Of a DNA stretch of 33,222 nucleotides, positions 30,844 to 33,222 are shown piece after piece. Source of the stretch: Methanobacteriota archaeon. Its GTDB lineage: Archaea > Thermoplasmatota > DTKX01 > VGTL01. The position numbers and the translations under genes were made by a program. Under the pieces are notes generated by a model. The model did not search any database, was not told the origin of the DNA, and was given only the letters and a program-made list of their open reading frames with translations. Position 1 is the stretch's first letter, and each line of letters begins with the position of its first letter. The stretch covers positions 1-33,222 of the forward strand of contig VGTL01000028.1 in the NCBI GenBank assembly GCA_016874675.1, read 5' to 3'.

Positions 30844-31983
30844 TCACGAGAGCAGCGCGCCCGATATGACAATGCGCTGCACCTCGGAGGTCCCCTCGTA
30901 GATCTCGAGGATCTTGGCGTCGCGGTAGTGCCTCTCGATGGGGCTGCCCTTCATGTAGCCGCTCCCGCCGTGTATCTGGACGGCGCGCTCGGCGACGATG
31001 CGGGCGGTCTCGGAGGCGAAGAGCTTGGCCGTGGCCGATTCGCGGCTGAACCGGGCGCCGGAGTCCTTGAGCTCGGCGGCCCTCCACACGAGGAGCTCCG
31101 AGGCGTCCGTCCGGGCCGACATGTCGGCCAGGGCGAAGCTTATGCCCTGGTTCTTCGAGATGGGCTGCTGGAACTGGATGCGGGTCTTGGAATACTTCAC
31201 GGACGCCTCCAGCGCCGCGCGGGCGATGCCGCAGCCCTGGGCGCCGATGCCTATGCGCCCGTGGTCCAGGAGCGTCAGGGCGATTCGGAACCCCTCGCCC
31301 TCCTTGCCCAAAAGGTTCTCCCTCGGCACCCTCATGTCGGTGAACTCGAACTCGGCCGGGGCGCACCCGCGCACGCCCATCATGTCGTGCCGGCCGGTCA
31401 TTTTGAAGCCGGGGGTGTTGCGCTCCAGGATGAGGGCGCTCATGCCCTTGGCGCCCTTGGTCTTGTCGGTCATGGCGAAGAGCACGAAGGTCTCGGCGTT
31501 CGTGCCGCTCAGTATGTAGCGCTTCTTCCCGTTCACGACATAGTGGCTCCCGTCCAGTGCTGCCGTGGTGGACAGGTTCGAGGCGTCCGAGCCAGCCTCC
31601 GGCTCGGTCAGCATGAACCCGCCGACCTTCCTCCCCGAGGCGAGGTCCGGGACGTACCTCTTTCGCTGCTCCTCGTTGCCGAAGTGGTAGACGCCGAAGG
31701 CGCCCAGCGAGTTGTGCACGGCCAGGATGACGCCGACGGAGGCGCAGGCCCTCGATATCTCCTGGATGGCCAGCGCGTAGCTCACCCCGTCCACCTTGGA
31801 GCCGCCGTGCTCGTGCGGGATGTTCATGCCGGCGAAGCCGGCCTGGCCGGCCTTGCGGATGGTCTCCGCGGGGAACTCGCCGGTGATGTCGACCTTCTCG
31901 GCGTGGGGGGCGGCCTCCGCCTGGGCCCACTCGCGCGCATTGGCCTGGAACTTCCTCTGCTCCTCGGAAAGACCGAACGCCAT
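30844..31983 (-). CDS. Acyl-CoA dehydrogenase
   Basis: The 379-residue flavoprotein is of usual family length. It introduces a trans-2 double bond into acyl-CoA and passes electrons to an electron-transfer flavoprotein or a similar carrier. The N-terminal helical domain starts LSEEQRKFQANAREWA. The FAD/substrate strands are GGFMLTEPEAGSDASNLST and YILSGTNAE. The C-terminal domain contains QIHGGSGYMKGSPIERHYRD and the catalytic glutamate in ILEIYEGTSEVQR, placed as in short-/medium-chain enzymes. The frame is open for another 125 codons upstream, but those encode the purine-rich repeat; ATG 31983 (MAFGLSEEQ) is the true start. No etf genes are present. It heads a same-strand set with the MoaD-like and methyltransferase genes. 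Confidence 0.95.
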   Translation of the reverse strand: MAFGLSEEQRKFQANAREWAQAEAAPHAEKVDITGEFPAETIRKAGQAGFAGMNIPHEHGGSKVDGVSYALAIQEISRACASVGVILAVHNSLGAFGVYHFGNEEQRKRYVPDLASGRKVGGFMLTEPEAGSDASNLSTTAALDGSHYVVNGKKRYILSGTNAETFVLFAMTDKTKGAKGMSALILERNTPGFKMTGRHDMMGVRGCAPAEFEFTDMRVPRENLLGKEGEGFRIALTLLDHGRIGIGAQGCGIARAALEASVKYSKTRIQFQQPISKNQGISFALADMSARTDASELLVWRAAELKDSGARFSRESATAKLFASETARIVAERAVQIHGGSGYMKGSPIERHYRDAKILEIYEGTSEVQRIVISGALLS

Positions 31984-32015
31984 CGAAAGCACCGGGCCTG
32001 GAAAAGCAATGGGGA

Positions 32016-32025
32016 CATAAAAAAC
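32016..32025 (-). promoter_or_regulatory. TATA-like box for the acyl-CoA dehydrogenase set
   Basis: GTTTTTTATG on the minus strand predicts a start near 31993, about 10 bases before the ATG at 31983. Confidence 0.45.
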
Positions 32026-32030
32026 TGACT

Positions 32031-32348
32031 GTGAGAATGAGGATGGGGCAGGAAGGCAGGAAGGCAGAAGGGCAGAAAGGGAGGCAGGAAGGCAGGAAGG
32101 CAGGAAGGCAGAAGGGCAGAAAGGGAGGCAGGAAGGCAGGAAGGCAGGAAGGCAGAAGGGCAGAAAGGGAGGCAGGAAGGCAGGAAGGCAGGAAGGCAGA
32201 AGGGCAGAAAGGGAGGCAGGAAGGCAGGAAGGCAGGAAGGCGGCAAGGGAACGGTCAGGACCGGTCTCCACTGCCCCCCTTCCTGCCTTCCCCCCTTTCT
32301 GCCCCCCCTGCTGCCTTCCTGCCTTTCTCCCTTGCCCCCTTTTATCGC
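32031..32348. repeat. Large inverted repeat with 44-bp tandem units between minus-strand genes
   Basis: From about 32050 to 32255 the top strand has four to five tandem 44-bp units built of AGGAAGGC, AGAAGGGC and AGAAAGGG octamers. After a short loop containing ACGGTCAGGACCGGT, bases 32275-32340 are pyrimidine-rich complement (CCTTCCTGCC, CCCCTTTCTGCC). The left flank ATGAGGATGGGGCAGGAAGG resembles the left flank of the 13225 element, ATGAAGGATGAGGCAGCAAGG broken at one base. There is no gene in this stretch. Confidence 0.85.
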
Positions 32349-32900
32349 CTAGCACCAAGCGCTTGCCAGCGCCGCCGCCATCCCCGCGCCCTGGGCCTGG
32401 CCGCTGTTGCCGCCGCCGCCCTCTTTCGGCGGCTCGTCGGGTATCAGGGGCCGGGGGTCGTGGCTGTCGAGGTAGCCGTCGCCGTCGGTGTCGGGGTTGG
32501 TCGGGTCCGTGCCCACCTTGTACTCGCGCAGGTTGTCCCAGGTATCGCTGTCGGGCTGCTCGAAGGCCAGGACCCCGCTTGCGGGATCGAACTTGTAGTT
32601 CGGGTCCACGTTCGAGTCCTTCAGACCGTCGCTGTCGGTGTCGAAGAGCGCGTGCTTGCTCTCCGGCGGGAAATAGGCGCGGTTGATGTCATAGTACACG
32701 ACCCAGCCGTCCGGGCAGCCGTCCCAGTCGCTGTCCGGGTTGTACGGGTCCGTCCCGTAGACGAACTCCATGAGGTTCGAAAGACCGTCCACATCGTAGT
32801 CCTTTGCCGCGTCCTCCTTGTTGAGGGGGTCCAGGGCAAGGACCGTCCCGAACGACATTCCGAACACGACCGCCACGACCGCCGCTGCCAACTTCCGCAT
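32349..32900 (-). CDS. Secreted thrombospondin type 3-like calcium-binding repeat protein
   Basis: The 183-residue product starts with a signal peptide (KLAAAVVAVVFGMSFGTVLA). It carries acidic repeats of thrombospondin type 3 kind: DYDVDGLSNLMEFVYGTDPY, DSDWDGCPDGW, DTDSDGLKDSN and DTDGDGYLDSHDPRP. In such repeats the aspartates bind calcium. A Gly/Gln-rich tail with two or three alanines (GGGGNSGQAQGAGMAAALA) ends in Trp-Cys, and there is no membrane helix. ATG 32900 is chosen for the signal peptide and GAGGTG seven bases upstream. It may be released or attach to surface glycoproteins such as those elsewhere in this window; that is inference. Confidence 0.85.
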   Translation of the reverse strand: MRKLAAAVVAVVFGMSFGTVLALDPLNKEDAAKDYDVDGLSNLMEFVYGTDPYNPDSDWDGCPDGWVVYYDINRAYFPPESKHALFDTDSDGLKDSNVDPNYKFDPASGVLAFEQPDSDTWDNLREYKVGTDPTNPDTDGDGYLDSHDPRPLIPDEPPKEGGGGNSGQAQGAGMAAALASAWC

Positions 32901-32935
32901 ACCGCACACCTCTGGTTGACCAGTTTCGGGGAAAT

Positions 32936-32947
32936 CGTATATAACCG
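32936..32947 (-). promoter_or_regulatory. TATA box for the thrombospondin-3-like gene
   Basis: GGTTATATACG on the minus strand predicts a start near 32913-32918, leaving a leader just long enough for GAGGTG before ATG 32900. Confidence 0.55.
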
Positions 32948-32989
32948 TTATAGGACAAGCGTCGAAAAATAAGACAAGAATCGAATGGA

Positions 32990-33222
32990 AACTCAAAGGC
33001 GCAAGGCGCAAGGCGCGGGGCGCAAGGGACGAAGGCGAAGGGTCAAGGGTCAAGGGTCGAAGGCAGCAAGGGAAGGCAGCAAGGGAGCAAGGCAGGAAGG
33101 CAGCAAGGGAAGGCAGCAAGGGAGCAAGGCAGGAAGGCAGCAAGGGAAGGCAGCAAGGGAAGGCAGCAAGGGAGCAAGGCAGGAAGGCAGCAAGGGAAGG
33201 CAGCAAGGGAAGGCAGCAAGGG
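32990..33222. repeat. Purine-rich heptad and 13-bp tandem repeat array reaching the window edge
   Basis: It starts with 7-bp units (GGCGCAA, GGCGCAA, GGCGCGG, GGCGCAA, then GGGTCAA, GGGTCAA, GGGTCGA) and passes into about 12 units of GGAAGGCAGCAAG, some spaced by GAGCAAGGCA. It is the same sequence family as the arm at 13225. The array is cut by the right edge, so a complementary arm may lie outside. There is no gene in this stretch. Confidence 0.85.

Noticed and set aside
32031-32330. Upstream extension of the acyl-CoA dehydrogenase frame into the repeat (start at 32358) and plus-strand frames in the repeat
   Set aside because: They encode only repeats of the purine/pyrimidine array; the family N-terminus begins at ATG 31983 and the TATA-like box lies between.

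Overview
The window looks like a piece of a GC-rich, anaerobic archaeal genome, most likely an uncultured member of Thermoplasmatota or a related euryarchaeal group. The archaeal signs are TATA-like boxes placed so that transcripts would be leaderless or have very short leaders, an archaeal/eukaryotic-type prolyl-tRNA synthetase with a C-terminal zinc-type cysteine cluster, a PGF-CTERM-like sorting tail, a winged-helix/small-membrane-protein pair of a type common in archaea, and large secreted Ig-like, Fn3-like and FG-GAP surface proteins. Oxygen-sensitive enzymes (aldehyde:ferredoxin oxidoreductase, a 2-hydroxyacyl-CoA dehydratase-like iron-sulfur protein with its ATPase activator, a CCG-domain iron-sulfur oxidoreductase) point to a strict anaerobe. 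The taxonomic placement is inference. No rRNA, tRNA, CRISPR array or transposase was recognised.

Layout. (1) 1-8784 is a surface-protein locus. A partial gene (1-2778) is repeated, with no mismatch seen, at 6007-8784, and identity ends at the stop codon. Between the copies lie a small winged-helix regulator (3077-3358), a 13-bp-period TACTTA array (3388-3465), a secreted protein (3532-4593) and the low-GC FG-GAP head of the second full-length surface protein. (2) 8940-11851 holds a PAS-PAS sensor and proS, converging on a 36-bp tandem repeat. (3) 11994-14987 is a small redox locus: a single-subunit HgdB/BcrB/YjiM-like protein, its ATPase activator and a DUF3786 protein. The single-subunit arrangement resembles double-cubane cluster protein (DCCP) systems. 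(4) 15008-24292 is a second envelope locus: a 1902-residue Ig-repeat protein, a PGF-CTERM-like protein, a divergently transcribed glycine-rich membrane protein, and a winged-helix/membrane-protein regulatory pair. A triplicated 17-bp operator-like motif sits between the divergent genes.

(5) 24459-28736 encodes a tungsten-type aldehyde ferredoxin oxidoreductase, an overlapping four-cluster ferredoxin, and a LUD/4Fe-4S/CCG-CCG fusion that could pass the electrons on. (6) 28765-31983 holds two methyltransferases, a YdeI/OmdA-type small protein, a MoaD-like sulfur carrier (which would suit pterin cofactor synthesis for the oxidoreductase) and an acyl-CoA dehydrogenase. (7) 32349-32900 is a secreted protein with thrombospondin-3-like calcium-binding repeats.

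A recurrent oddity is a family of short purine-rich tandem repeats (7- or 8-bp periods, GGCAGSAA or GGGTGCA type). They form very large inverted repeats between genes (13225-13425, 32040-32340), run off the right edge (32990-33222), and also occur in frame inside coding sequence (27491-27518, 28341-28368). Both window edges lie inside repeats, which would be expected if the window is a contig that broke at repeats. The copy number of the 2.8-kb repeat should therefore be treated with care.
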